A DNA stretch of 64,000 nt from Lewinellaceae bacterium (GCA_020636105.1 JACJYL010000001.1:3038001-3102000); one strand, 5' to 3'; shown: positions 27,112 to 36,098, counted from the stretch's first letter. The notes: generated by a model not told the origin, from the letters alone. Made by a program: numbers and translations.

Positions 27112-27333
27112 TTCTTCAAAAACAAAAAAGGGTTCCTGGATACTCCATTCAACTGGCAGGGGGGATACGGTGCTTTTTCGTATACCAAATCCCATGTACC
27201 AAGGGTAATCCGGTATATTCAGAATCAGGAGGAACATCATCGAAAACAGACTTTCCTTACTGAATACGTCGAATTATTGAAAACTGCCGAAATCGACTAT
27301 GATGAACAATATATTTTCAAACCCTTGATTTGA
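27112..27333 (+). pseudogene. IS200/IS605-type Y1 transposase (TnpA), C-terminal remnant
   Basis: An open stretch without start. It reads TPFNWQGGYGAFSYTKSHVP, then RVIRYIQNQEEHHRKQTFLT and ends EYVELLKTAEIDYDEQYIF. This is the C-terminal part of the transposase that follows the catalytic Tyr region in IS200/IS605 TnpA ('W..GYgaFs.s.s....v..YI.nQ.eHH...tf..E'). An in-frame stop at 27109-27111 precedes it and the HUH motif is missing, so the gene is dead. Confidence 0.8.
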
Positions 27334-27364
27334 TGGTTCACTAATCTTCGCTGCAAATCATATG

Positions 27365-27452
27365 ACGCCCCTATGGGGCTACCGTGTGGCGCCCCTTGGG
27401 GGGGTGCCAGTGGCGCTCTACCCATAAGTCCCATCGGGACGGCCTATGGGTA
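27365..27452. repeat. Nested hairpins next to the IS200-type remnant
   Basis: GC-rich hairpins in the gene-free stretch between the transposase remnant and the DUF5682 gene. The clearest is tacccata (27419-27426) pairing with tatgggta (27445-27452), enclosing gtccc (27428-27432) and gggac (27436-27440). Hairpin ends are characteristic of IS200/IS605 elements, so this may be the right end of the dead element. Confidence 0.45.
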
Positions 27453-27589
27453 CAGAATATTAACCTGCAGGCTTAGTGCCTTTAGGTACGTGATATATCA
27501 TCCCCGCCGAAGAGATAATTCCCGATTAAGCAATTCTTATTTTTGGCCAAGACCCTTTTTGATCGCATCTTTGCAAAAAATGCAGCAAC

Positions 27590-29860
27590 ATGCTCAAAGT
27601 CTTCGGCATACGGCATCATGGTCCCGGCTCCGCGAGAAGCCTGGTGAAGGCATTGGAGGCCATGCAGCCCGATTGTATTCTCATAGAAGGTCCTGCCGAT
27701 GCCCAACCCGCAATTTCCTATGCCACCGATGGCCTGTTGGAACCGCCGGTTGCCCTGCTCGTCTACCAGCCCGATGATCTAAAGAAAGCTTCCTATTTTC
27801 CTTTTGCTCATTACTCTCCGGAATGGCAGGCTATCCAATACGGGCACCAGCATGATATTGAGGTACGGTTCATCGACCTGCCAATGGCCCTGCAATTTAC
27901 CCTCGATGCTGAAGAAGCAGAGATCCGGCAGACGAGCCTTGCCGGACAACTTGAAGACCAGACCCAAAAACCGATCATTCACGATCCGCTGGGCTATATC
28001 GCTTCCATTGCCGGATACAAAGACAGCGAAAGATGGTGGGATACTGTCTTTGAAACGACCGACGGTACGACCGATACTTTTGAAGCCGTCAACGAGCTCA
28101 TCAGTACCCTGCGGCAGGAACTCGGCCGCCAGGAATCGCCGCGCACCTTGCTTAGGGAAGCGTTCATGCGCAAGATGATCCGACAAACTGAAAAGGAATC
28201 CTTTGAAAAAATTGCTGTCGTATGCGGTGCCTGGCATATGCCTGCGCTGTTAAACTTAAGCCTATTCAAAGCCAGTGCCGACAACGACCTGCTCAAAGGC
28301 ATCAAACGAACCAAATCGAGCGTCAGCTGGATTCCGTGGAGTTATGAGCAACTGGCCAATCAGAACGGCTACGGAGCCGGAGTGGTGTCGCCGGCCTGGT
28401 ACGCACTGCTGTTCGATCAGCAACAGGATGTGGTAGCCCATTGGATGGCGAGGGTTTCACAACTTTTCCGTAAAGAAGGTTTTGATGCCTCGCCGGCTCA
28501 TGTGCTGGAAGCCGTGCGCCTTTCCAAAACACTTGCCGCCATGAGGAAAAAGCCTTTGCCCACCCTCGAGGAAATGGAGGAAGCTGCCCTGTCTGTTTTT
28601 TGCCGGGGAGAGGTGGTGCAGCTCAATATCATCCGAAAGGCGCTGGTCATTGGAGAGCGGGTCGGCAAAGTGTCGGAAAACATCCCCATGATTCCTTTTC
28701 AAAAAGACCTGCTGGCATTAGTAAAAACGGCCCGGCTCACCAAATACTGGGAACAACCTACGGAAGAATGGCTTAAAAGCACAAAAGACAAACCCAAGGG
28801 GGGCATTGACCTGCGCGAAGAAGCGGACCTTTTGAAAAGCCATCTCCTTCACCGTCTGAATATCCTGGGCATTCCTTGGGGGCAACAGCAGCATTTTTCG
28901 GATAACGACCTGGGCAGTTTTAAAGAATACTGGAAACTCAAATGGCATCCCGGTTTTTCACTGCGGATCATCGAAGCCGGGATGTGGGGCAATTCCGTGA
29001 AGTCGGCCGCTTCCATGTTTTTAATCAAAAATGCGCGGGAAGAGGAAAGGTTATCCACCCTAACGGTTCACGTAAAAGCCGCTCTCGATGCCGGTCTGCA
29101 TGAGATCATAGACGAATTGCTCCAAAAAATGCAACAGCTGGCTGCACAAACTCATCAAATCCTGTCGCTCATGGACAGCCTGCCGTCCCTGGTGTGGATC
29201 GTCCAATACGGTGATGTACGCCAGACCGATATCCCGGCAGTGAGTGATCTGATCAATGAACTCATTCCCAGAATTTGCATAGGCCTGCCGGGCCTGTGTG
29301 TGAATATCGACGAAGAGGTGACGGAAGAAATTTTCAGGGAAGTCATCCGCACCCACCGGGCCATCACTGCCCTCGACAACGAGGACCATAACGATCAATG
29401 GCAAAAAACGCTGATGGCCATTGCCTCTTCAATGGTGTCAGAAGAAAAACTTAGAGGGGCCTGCACCCGTATCCTTTTTGACAAGTCGGTCCTCGATCCC
29501 GAACGGACGGGAAAACTCATGCAATTCGCCATTTCCGGCGGAAATTCTGTCCAGTCCATTGCGCGTTGGGTGGAGGGCTTTTTATATGGAAGCGGGCTGT
29601 TGCTGGTGCATCACCCTGCCTTGTGGAAACTGATTGATGACTGGATCAGCGGCCTCTCACCAGATCATTTCAACGAAGTAGTGCCCCTGCTACGCCGTTC
29701 TTTTGCCAATTTTTCCGAATCAGAACGCACCAAAATGATGACGCTGGCTCAAAAACCGGAGGATTCCCCTATCTTTGCCGGCCTTTCCGAAGAAATGGAA
29801 TTTGATAAAAAAAGGGAAGCAGTCGTGTTGCCGGCGGTGAAGCGGATTTTGGGGATTTGA
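27590..29860 (+). CDS. DUF5682 family protein
   Basis: A 756-residue cytoplasmic protein matching DUF5682 from the start: 'KVFGIRHHGPGSARSLVKALEAMQPDCILIEGPADAQPAI', then 'PPVALLVYQPDDL', 'YFPFAHYSPEWQAI' and 'VRFIDLPMALQF'. The opening G-x-x-H-H and 'D.iLiEGP' pattern recall the EreA/ChaN/TraB-type fold, suggesting a hydrolase-like core (residues 1-260). The remaining ~500 residues are mostly helical. In other genomes this family is usually found with a MoxR-type AAA ATPase, a VWA protein and a SWIM zinc-finger protein; none of these is in this window. The role is unknown. Confidence 0.85.
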   Translation: MLKVFGIRHHGPGSARSLVKALEAMQPDCILIEGPADAQPAISYATDGLLEPPVALLVYQPDDLKKASYFPFAHYSPEWQAIQYGHQHDIEVRFIDLPMALQFTLDAEEAEIRQTSLAGQLEDQTQKPIIHDPLGYIASIAGYKDSERWWDTVFETTDGTTDTFEAVNELISTLRQELGRQESPRTLLREAFMRKMIRQTEKESFEKIAVVCGAWHMPALLNLSLFKASADNDLLKGIKRTKSSVSWIPWSYEQLANQNGYGAGVVSPAWYALLFDQQQDVVAHWMARVSQLFRKEGFDASPAHVLEAVRLSKTLAAMRKKPLPTLEEMEEAALSVFCRGEVVQLNIIRKALVIGERVGKVSENIPMIPFQKDLLALVKTARLTKYWEQPTEEWLKSTKDKPKGGIDLREEADLLKSHLLHRLNILGIPWGQQQHFSDNDLGSFKEYWKLKWHPGFSLRIIEAGMWGNSVKSAASMFLIKNAREEERLSTLTVHVKAALDAGLHEIIDELLQKMQQLAAQTHQILSLMDSLPSLVWIVQYGDVRQTDIPAVSDLINELIPRICIGLPGLCVNIDEEVTEEIFREVIRTHRAITALDNEDHNDQWQKTLMAIASSMVSEEKLRGACTRILFDKSVLDPERTGKLMQFAISGGNSVQSIARWVEGFLYGSGLLLVHHPALWKLIDDWISGLSPDHFNEVVPLLRRSFANFSESERTKMMTLAQKPEDSPIFAGLSEEMEFDKKREAVVLPAVKRILGI

Positions 29861-29865
29861 TCCTA

Positions 29866-29942
29866 TGATGCTGGAATGCTGCGATGATGTGATGCTACAA
29901 TGCTGCGATGATGCGATGATTTGATGCTGCGATGATTTGATG
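29866..29942 (+). repeat. Degenerate tandem repeat of gatgctgcgat(gat) units
   Basis: A low-complexity stretch immediately after the DUF5682 stop, made of variants of gatgctgcgatgatttgatg. No coding sense. Confidence 0.5.
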
Positions 29943-29957
29943 AGTGAATCACAGTAC

Positions 29958-30150
29958 TAATTGGTTTTGATTTTGTAACCGCCAAATTTTGGTGAGGTGC
30001 AGAGCACCGCAATATTTGTTGTAAAAAGGCCCCAAAATAATCAAAGGTGCAGCGCACCGCAACCTAAATTTTATTTATGGAGAGCATGTTGCGGAGCCCT
30101 GCACCTGATTGTATTCGGCAGGGAAATGTTCAAAACCAATAAGTGCTGGG
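29958..30150. repeat. Dispersed palindromic element (ggtgcagcgcacc family), copy C
   Basis: A non-coding repeat with 'aggtgcagagcaccgcaata', 'ttgttgtaaaaa', 'aaggtgcagcgcaccgcaac' and 'cctgcacctgattgta'. The right flank (ttcggcagggaaatgttcaaaacc) matches, in reverse orientation, the left flank of copy B at 62155-62190, showing that the element has conserved outer parts and not just the palindrome. Fills the gap 29861-30242. Confidence 0.65.
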
Positions 30151-30242
30151 GATGTCGCTGCGCTCCATGGGAGGATGAGTGGATACGGAGCGTTTTCCAA
30201 AACTATAGAGACACTTGATGATTACGTTTTAAAAAAAGCAAT

Positions 30243-31334
30243 ATGAAATTTTACGCACTACCACTGATCATTTTTTTGACTGTGAGCCTTTGGCTGCCGG
30301 CCCAGCAAATAGATGTCTTTCCGACTTACTCCGGAGACGAACTGCTTGGGTTATTGGTACAAAACTATAAACCGGCCACCGTTTTAAATTACACCCAGGC
30401 GCGAGATACCTTGTTTTCAAAAATTGATGCAGTACATGACACGCTGACCGGCGTTTATACAGGCTTCTCCATTTACCTCAACCCGAATGAAGATCCGACG
30501 GTGGCGGCTTTCATGGGCGGGGGCGCCAACGGTATCAACACGGAGCATACCTATCCCACTAGTAAAGGAGCCGAAGCGGGCAATGCCAAATCCGATATGC
30601 ATCACCTTTTTCCTACCCGCATCGATGTGAATGCCGCCCGTGCCAATGAACCTTTTGCGGAGATCGATGACAACCAAACGACGAAATGGTACTATCTCAA
30701 CCAATTGCTTACCAATATTCCGACCGACAACATCGACCTGTACAGTGAATTCCGGCCCGGCGGCTTCGAACCCAGGGAATCCCATAAAGGGGATATTGCC
30801 CGCGCCATGTTTTACTTCTACACCATGTACAAAGACCAGGCCGACGCGGCGGACAATGCTTTTTTTCCGGCCCAGCAAGCTACCCTTTGCCAGTGGCATC
30901 TCGCCGATCCCGTAGATACCAAAGAATGGGAAAGAACGAACAAAATTGCCCATTACCAGGATGACAAACCCAATCCTTTTGTGCTCGATTGTACCCTGGC
31001 GGCGCGTACCTATTGCCCCGGACAGGAATGTCAGGTGAATGGAATTATTGAATCTGAGCCTACAAAACCTTACCACCTTTTCCAGAACACCCCAAATCCT
31101 TTTGAAGGTCAGACCGAAATCCGATATATCTTAAACCAGCCTTTTGAAGTGGAGCTTTTCCTGACGGATGTGCTGGGCCGCCATGTGGGAACGCTGGTTC
31201 ATACCATGCAATACGAGGGGGAATACAAGGTTACCCTTGAAGCGCCGGGCAGCGGGATGTGGTTTTGTCACCTTGTGCTAAAAGATGAAGGTCAGGTGTT
31301 TCATGGTATGATAAAAATGGTGATGGGGCAATGA
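30243..31334 (+). CDS. Endonuclease I (EndA-type) with T9SS sorting domain
   Basis: A 363-residue secreted nuclease. The signal peptide is LPLIIFLTVSLWLPAQQ. The endonuclease I domain spans roughly 60-250: 'INTEHTYPTSKGAEAGNAKSDMHHLFPTRIDVNAARANEPF' holds the metal/catalytic His-Asn-rich motif, followed by 'GDIARAMFYFYTMY' and 'WHLADPVDTKEWERTNKIAHYQDDKPNPFV'. The end is a T9SS type A domain (about 275-363, 'FQNTPNPFEGQTEIRY', 'SGMWFCHLVLKD'). It probably degrades extracellular DNA for nutrients. Confidence 0.92.
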   Translation: MKFYALPLIIFLTVSLWLPAQQIDVFPTYSGDELLGLLVQNYKPATVLNYTQARDTLFSKIDAVHDTLTGVYTGFSIYLNPNEDPTVAAFMGGGANGINTEHTYPTSKGAEAGNAKSDMHHLFPTRIDVNAARANEPFAEIDDNQTTKWYYLNQLLTNIPTDNIDLYSEFRPGGFEPRESHKGDIARAMFYFYTMYKDQADAADNAFFPAQQATLCQWHLADPVDTKEWERTNKIAHYQDDKPNPFVLDCTLAARTYCPGQECQVNGIIESEPTKPYHLFQNTPNPFEGQTEIRYILNQPFEVELFLTDVLGRHVGTLVHTMQYEGEYKVTLEAPGSGMWFCHLVLKDEGQVFHGMIKMVMGQ

Positions 31335-31374
31335 GTTAAGAGAATAAGGACTGAAGGGTTGTAGTGCTGATGCT

Positions 31375-31419
31375 TTCTTAGCGAACTCTGCGCCTCCTTG
31401 GCGGCCTTTGCGGTTAAAT
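31375..31419 (-). repeat. Dispersed 'ttaaccgca' intergenic repeat, copy 2
   Basis: Read on the minus strand it starts tttaaccgcaaaggccgcca and continues aggaggcgcagagttcgc. It lies between two convergent genes. Same family as at 12762 and 45853. Confidence 0.5.
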
Positions 31420-31437
31420 TATTGAAACGACAAACTA

Positions 31438-32493
31438 CTAAAACAACTTCAATTGCCCGGTTTTGAACCCATCATGCAGGTCGAGATTGAACGGCACTGA
31501 AGTGACATTTTTGAAATAGATCTTTTTGGCTAGTTTGTACTGGTCTTTGATGATTTTAGCGATGTTGCCTTCTCCGGACATACGTTTTCCAAAACGGCTG
31601 TCGCCCAACTCTCCGCTGTGGCAGGATTTGATCTTGGAAAGAATTTTATCCTTCCGGTCGGGATAAACACGGGAAAGCCAGTCCTCAAAAATACGGCCGA
31701 TCTCCCCGTTGAGTCGCACCAGAGAATAAAAAATATCGTTGGCGCCCAGGGTGGAAATCTTTTTGGCCAACGGCATCAGCTCATGCTCATTCAGGCCCGG
31801 GATAATGGGTGAGATCATCGCATTCACGGGAATACCCGCTTTCGCCAACGCTTCAATGGTTTTAAACCGGCCCGGGATACTGGAGGCTCTCGGCTCGAGG
31901 AATTGCCGCAAGGTATCATCCAGAGTCGTGACGGTGATGACCACTTTAACCAGGTTGTATTGGTTCAATTCTTTCAGTAAATCCAGGTCGCGCAGGATGA
32001 GGTTGTTTTTGGTGATGATGCCCACAGGATGGCGGTATCGCAGCAGCACTTTCAGCAATTCGCGTGTGATGCCCAGCTTACTTTCGGCGGGCTGATAACA
32101 ATCTGTATTACCGGACATCATGATGGGATCGGCTTTCCAGCGGGGCGATTTCAGTTGTTTCTCCAGCAATGCCGCGGCATTCTTTTTATAAAGGATGGTC
32201 TGTTCGAATTCCAACCCGGCGCTGTATCCCCAATACTGGTGCGTGTTGCGGGCATAACAATACACGCAGCCATGCTCACACCCCTGGTAAGGATTCATGG
32301 AATAATTGAACGGCAGATCCGGGCTTTCCACCTTATTGACTATGGTCTTGGGATATACCTCGATGTATTTGGTCGGCACCTGTCCGGAGTCTTCCGCCAG
32401 CAAATGCTGTGTCCCTTCGTCATAAACCAGGTTATGAAAACGATTGGGCGGGTTGATCTGTGCGCCCCTGCCTTTGAGATATGATTGTTCCAA
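31438..32493 (-). CDS. PA0069-family radical SAM protein
   Basis: A 351-residue iron-sulfur enzyme of the PA0069 subfamily. The cluster motif is 'NPYQGCEHGCVYCYARNTHQYWGYSAGLEFE' (Cx3Cx2C with the subfamily's YARNTH extension). Then follow 'IMMSGNTDCYQPAE', 'IITKNNLILRDLDLL', 'EPRASSIPGRFKTIEALAKAGIPVNAMISPIIPGLNEHEL' and 'SLVRLNGEI'. The subfamily is widespread and uncharacterised; the sequence resembles spore photoproduct lyase and DNA-repair type radical SAM enzymes. Cytoplasmic. Convergent with the endonuclease gene. Confidence 0.92.
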   Translation of the reverse strand: MEQSYLKGRGAQINPPNRFHNLVYDEGTQHLLAEDSGQVPTKYIEVYPKTIVNKVESPDLPFNYSMNPYQGCEHGCVYCYARNTHQYWGYSAGLEFEQTILYKKNAAALLEKQLKSPRWKADPIMMSGNTDCYQPAESKLGITRELLKVLLRYRHPVGIITKNNLILRDLDLLKELNQYNLVKVVITVTTLDDTLRQFLEPRASSIPGRFKTIEALAKAGIPVNAMISPIIPGLNEHELMPLAKKISTLGANDIFYSLVRLNGEIGRIFEDWLSRVYPDRKDKILSKIKSCHSGELGDSRFGKRMSGEGNIAKIIKDQYKLAKKIYFKNVTSVPFNLDLHDGFKTGQLKLF

Positions 32494-32518
32494 TTTTTAA
32501 ATAATAATGCGAAAAATC

Positions 32519-32615
32519 TTGGCAACACACCTTGTCCGGTTAAGCTTTGTGGTTGATGTTCACGCCTGTTTTAGTGTGCGTTTATTATGTTTTGAAAGAC
32601 GGTTTGTGTTGCCAA
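32519..32615. repeat. 97-bp stretch with 11-bp inverted ends
   Basis: Perfect inverted repeats ttggcaacaca (32519-32529) and tgtgttgccaa (32605-32615) enclose a non-coding stretch upstream of the radical SAM gene. It may be a small MITE-like element or a regulatory structure. The gap 32494-32761 has no ORF. Confidence 0.3.
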
Positions 32616-32761
32616 CATTTTCGGGTGATTTAAGAATACTGGTGGAGAAAATTAACTAAAAACAAATATAGTAAAAAATTTATAAAATATCAACTTTTTG
32701 TTTTAAATAAATATTATAAATCAGCGCCTTTAAGAGAACCAGAGGAAGTTATTGCTTTGCC

Positions 32762-33979
32762 TTAATAATATATTATTTGCCTTTCATAAATAAATTCCAA
32801 AGTGTCATTACGAAAAACTTTTTTGTTTATCCAATTGCCCATTTTGTCATAGGTAAAATCCGTCGTTCTGACATCCTCCAAAAGGTTTCCGTTTTCATCT
32901 CTTTGTATCCAGGCTTGCTTTATAATGTTACCATATCTATCCTTATTTTCCCAATTGTATATAAACGAACCAATTGAATCATTAAATGGCAAGTAGATCC
33001 TTTCAATTGGGTATCCATATTCATCTCCCGCAAGAAGTTGTGTTGCAATCCTATTTTTGTCGATTTTATCAGCCTGGATCACACCCCCTTTATCATCGTA
33101 ATAAAACATTTCCATATTGGTAATATTATCCAGAGAGTCATAGTGAGTCTCCCTGACTTTACGATCAAAATAATCATAATCGTATGCGATAGAGAAAGCC
33201 GAAGTGAGTCCTTCCAATCCGGGGTAAAAAACCTTTACCAGGTTTCCGTTTTTATCAAATAATTTTTCCTCTCCAGGATCTGGCACATAGTTGATAGATT
33301 CGCCGTATTTATCATAAGTATTTACGTTAGAGTAATGGATTACCCCATTTTTTGAAGCCGTTTCTTCCATTATTACAGTATCAATTTTATAAAAAAATTC
33401 CCATTTTATTAGATTGGAATCTGGAAGACTTGTTTCATTTACCTCAATCAGTCTTCCTGATTTATCATAGATAAATGAGCGATGTAATATAAAATTTCCA
33501 TTAAAATTCGTTCGATTCCATTCTTCAAGAATTCCTTTTTTGGAAAAAATAAAATTCTCAATAAATACGGAATAAAATTTTTCATACTCATGGAATAAAT
33601 CCTCACTTTGATATCCATTTACACTTCTGATCAATTGGCCTGATCTGTTGAACAAATACGACGCACTCTCCTCAATTTCAACATCTCTTATCTTTTCAAA
33701 AAAGCTATCAGCGACTATATTTTGATACTGTCCCCCTTCAAGCGGCACAAAATCATCCACAATAGCCTCTTCAGAATACCCATATTCAAGGAGAGAACGT
33801 ACCGGTCCAAACAATTTTTTTTCTTCTCTGTCAATTATTATTTCGGCTATCATTTCTTTTACTATATCCTTTTCAATTTTGCCAGGGATTATAGTATTTG
33901 GCCCTTCCCGGCAATTGGAAATAATAAGACTAAAAGCTGTGATAAAACTTAAAATATATGATCTCTTATAATGTAACAT
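32762..33979 (-). CDS. Lipoprotein with YD/RHS-like repeats
   Basis: A 405-residue exported protein. The N-terminal lipoprotein signal is YILSFITAFSLIISNCREG. The body is a run of degenerate repeats of the type 'YDK.G.lie.n' (for example 'FIYDKSGRLIEVNETSL', 'YDKYGESINYV', 'FDKNGNLVKVFY', 'YDYFDRKVRETHYDSL', 'YDDKGGVIQAD', 'YDKMGNWINKKVF'). This pattern is that of YD/RHS-like repeats, which form beta structures on the cell surface. No toxin domain follows, so it is probably a surface protein and not an Rhs toxin. Confidence 0.75.
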   Translation of the reverse strand: MLHYKRSYILSFITAFSLIISNCREGPNTIIPGKIEKDIVKEMIAEIIIDREEKKLFGPVRSLLEYGYSEEAIVDDFVPLEGGQYQNIVADSFFEKIRDVEIEESASYLFNRSGQLIRSVNGYQSEDLFHEYEKFYSVFIENFIFSKKGILEEWNRTNFNGNFILHRSFIYDKSGRLIEVNETSLPDSNLIKWEFFYKIDTVIMEETASKNGVIHYSNVNTYDKYGESINYVPDPGEEKLFDKNGNLVKVFYPGLEGLTSAFSIAYDYDYFDRKVRETHYDSLDNITNMEMFYYDDKGGVIQADKIDKNRIATQLLAGDEYGYPIERIYLPFNDSIGSFIYNWENKDRYGNIIKQAWIQRDENGNLLEDVRTTDFTYDKMGNWINKKVFRNDTLEFIYERQIIYY

Positions 33980-34006
33980 GAGCTTGGATTTATTGAAAAA
34001 ATTTCT

Positions 34007-34177
34007 CTATAAAAGAAACAGTATGTTTAGCAACCCGGTTATCCCTAAAAGCATTAACTCTATCCACAAAGCCCTTTTCCTGACTATTTTACCAAAAAAC
34101 AAACCTAAACCGATCAGCATTCCACAAATGCCAACAATAATATTAAGTATCAGGAGCCAATTCGGAAATCTGAACAA
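34007..34177 (-). CDS. Possible small membrane protein, 56 codons, or 5'-truncated remnant
   Basis: A minus-strand frame starting at a TTG (34177), with an in-frame stop just upstream (34184-34186), encoding two hydrophobic segments (NWLLILNIIVGICGMLIGLG and WIELMLLGITGLLNILFLL). There is no good ribosome-binding site, and the first Met is internal. It may be the tail of a lost membrane protein. Confidence 0.3.
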   Translation of the reverse strand: MFRFPNWLLILNIIVGICGMLIGLGLFFGKIVRKRALWIELMLLGITGLLNILFLL

Positions 34178-34289
34178 ATATGGCTAGCGATCCAGAACAG
34201 CAGAACCTGCCCTCCGTGCGTCAGCGGGTATCGAATACAGAATCGAACTCCGAAATTGGTGCTGGTCCTTTCTATTTCCAACTCTTTTA

Positions 34290-34375
34290 TGCGTAAAAAT
34301 TTGACAAAAACATTTGCTTATGCGTAAAAATTTAACAAAAAAGGCATTTTTTGCGTAAAAATTTGACTAAAAAGC
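34290..34375 (+). repeat. Three direct repeats with exact 31-bp period
   Basis: The motif tgcgtaaaaatttgac starts at 34290, 34321 (with one change, ttaac) and 34352. The part between copies is less conserved. The spacing is exact. It lies upstream of mnmE and could be a binding-site array or a simple tandem duplication. Confidence 0.55.
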
Positions 34376-34397
34376 CACCCCAGATGGTTACGTCAGG

Positions 34398-34523
34398 ATG
34401 ATGAACCGTGCACATGCTTTTTCTCACTGGTTAAACCCTTTAGATTTTACCAGCCTGACTGACCAACTGAAACAAAGCAATGCCTTCCTGGAAAGCGATG
34501 AAGCTGCATTGATTTTTGAATAA
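34398..34523 (+). pseudogene. Short ORF, likely C-terminal remnant of a lost gene
   Basis: A 41-codon frame from the first Met, reading MMNRAHAFSHWLNPLDFTSL and ending NAFLESDEAALIFE. The frame extends upstream to a stop about 25 bp earlier. Protein-like composition, but no family recognised. Lies between a repeat array and mnmE. Confidence 0.25.
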
Positions 34524-34530
34524 CCGCCAT

Positions 34531-34570
34531 TGCCTGCCTTGCGCCTTCTTTGCGTGCCTTGCGGTTAAAA
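34531..34570 (-). repeat. Dispersed 'ttaaccgca' intergenic repeat, copy 3
   Basis: Reads tttaaccgcaaggcacgcaa on the minus strand, then agaaggcgcaaggcaggc. It lies directly upstream of mnmE. Confidence 0.5.
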
Positions 34571-34653
34571 ACCAGCAGAACCCACAATGCAAAATCCTAA
34601 ACTATCCATCAAAACCAATTTTCCTCGTAAATTTGCAGAAACAACCAAGCATC

Positions 34654-36042
34654 ATGCTGCACACCGTCGATCTATCCGATACCATCGTTGCCCTCGCCAC
34701 TCCGCCGGGAGTAGGGGCCATTGGCGTCATCCGCCTGTCCGGCAAGGAGGCCATAACCATTGTCAATGAGGTATTTCCGGGTAAGGATCTTGCCAAAGAA
34801 GCATCCCATACCATTCATTTCGGGACCATCCGGGACGGGGACAAGATCGTTGATGAAGTATTGGCCTCGCTGTTCATAGCTCCCAGGTCTTACACCGGGG
34901 AAAATGTGGTGGAAGTCTCCTGCCATGGTTCGGAATACATCATTCAGAAATTGATGGAGTTGTTTGTCCGGCATGGTGCGCGACCTGCCGAAGCGGGGGA
35001 ATTCACCATGCGCGCCTTCCTCAACGGCCAGATGGACCTTTCCCAGGCCGAAGCCGTGGCGGACCTGATCGCTTCTTCTTCAGCATCGTCGCATACCATT
35101 GCCATGCAACAGATGCGGGGAGGCTTTTCTCATGAAATTGCCCAACTGCGGCAAGAGCTGATGGATTTTGCCAGCCTCATCGAGCTCGAGCTCGACTTCA
35201 GCGAGGAAGACGTGGAATTCGCCAACCGGGACGCCCTGGAAAAGCTCGTCAAAAAGATACGTACCCTGCTCAAGGCCCTGATCGATTCCTTCCAGTTGGG
35301 TAATGTGCTAAAAAACGGCGTCAATACCGTCATCGCCGGTCGGCCCAATGCCGGGAAATCCACGCTGCTGAATGCCATCCTGAAAGAAGAGCGGGCCATC
35401 GTCAGCCATATCGCCGGCACCACCCGCGACACCATCGAGGAAGTCTTCAACATCCGGGGCATCAACTTCCGCCTCATCGACACTGCCGGCATCCGCGATG
35501 CCCGCGACCAGATCGAAGCCGTGGGGGTGGAAAAAACCTTTGAGAAGATCAGTCAGTCGGCCATCCTCATCTACGTTTTTGACGTAGTCGAAACCTCGCC
35601 GGAAGAAGTGAAGGAAGACCTGGCAAAACTATCTACCCCCGGACTCATCATCCTCGGCGCAGCCAACAAAATGGACCTCAACCCCTACACAAAAGCCGAA
35701 CACTACACCAACGAATACCTGCCCGCCGAACGTTTCGTCCCCATCTCCGCCAAAAACAACATGAACCTGGGCCTGCTCAAGGACCGGCTCTACGAAAACG
35801 TCGTCAGCGGCGACCTCAACACCGATAGCACCATCGTAAGCAACACACGCCACTATGCCGCGTTGCAAAAGGCCTACGAAAGCCTGGATGCCGTGCTGGC
35901 AGCCATGCACTCGGGCATCACATCAGATTTTATTGCAATGGATATCCGCCAGGCGCTGCATCACCTGGGAACGATTACGGGAGAGATCTCTACTGAGGAT
36001 TTGCTGGGGAATATTTTTGGGAGGTTTTGTATTGGAAAGTAA
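34654..36042 (+). CDS. mnmE: tRNA modification GTPase MnmE
   Basis: With MnmG it installs the cmnm5 group on wobble uridine of certain tRNAs. I start at MLHTVDLSDTIVALATPPG (34654), the conserved opening of the family; the longer frame reads through a dispersed repeat. The N-terminal folate-binding domain has 'GAIGVIRLSGKEA' and 'FTMRAFLNGQMDLSQAEAVADLI'. The G domain has 'GRPNAGKSTLLNAIL', 'AGTTRDTIEE', 'DTAGIRD' and 'NKMD'. The C-terminus ends in the required 'FGRFCIGK' with the catalytic Cys. The length (462 aa) is normal. A housekeeping gene inside repeat-rich DNA. Confidence 0.97.
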   Translation: MLHTVDLSDTIVALATPPGVGAIGVIRLSGKEAITIVNEVFPGKDLAKEASHTIHFGTIRDGDKIVDEVLASLFIAPRSYTGENVVEVSCHGSEYIIQKLMELFVRHGARPAEAGEFTMRAFLNGQMDLSQAEAVADLIASSSASSHTIAMQQMRGGFSHEIAQLRQELMDFASLIELELDFSEEDVEFANRDALEKLVKKIRTLLKALIDSFQLGNVLKNGVNTVIAGRPNAGKSTLLNAILKEERAIVSHIAGTTRDTIEEVFNIRGINFRLIDTAGIRDARDQIEAVGVEKTFEKISQSAILIYVFDVVETSPEEVKEDLAKLSTPGLIILGAANKMDLNPYTKAEHYTNEYLPAERFVPISAKNNMNLGLLKDRLYENVVSGDLNTDSTIVSNTRHYAALQKAYESLDAVLAAMHSGITSDFIAMDIRQALHHLGTITGEISTEDLLGNIFGRFCIGK

Positions 36043-36098
36043 CGCACCATTCCTCCGATTTTAATACGTCCATCGATAGTAAATCTTGCTTTTTCGAA

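Noticed and set aside
32762..33979. Rhs/polymorphic toxin
   Set aside because: The YD-like repeats are short and there is no toxin tip domain or immunity gene; it is only a lipoprotein with such repeats.
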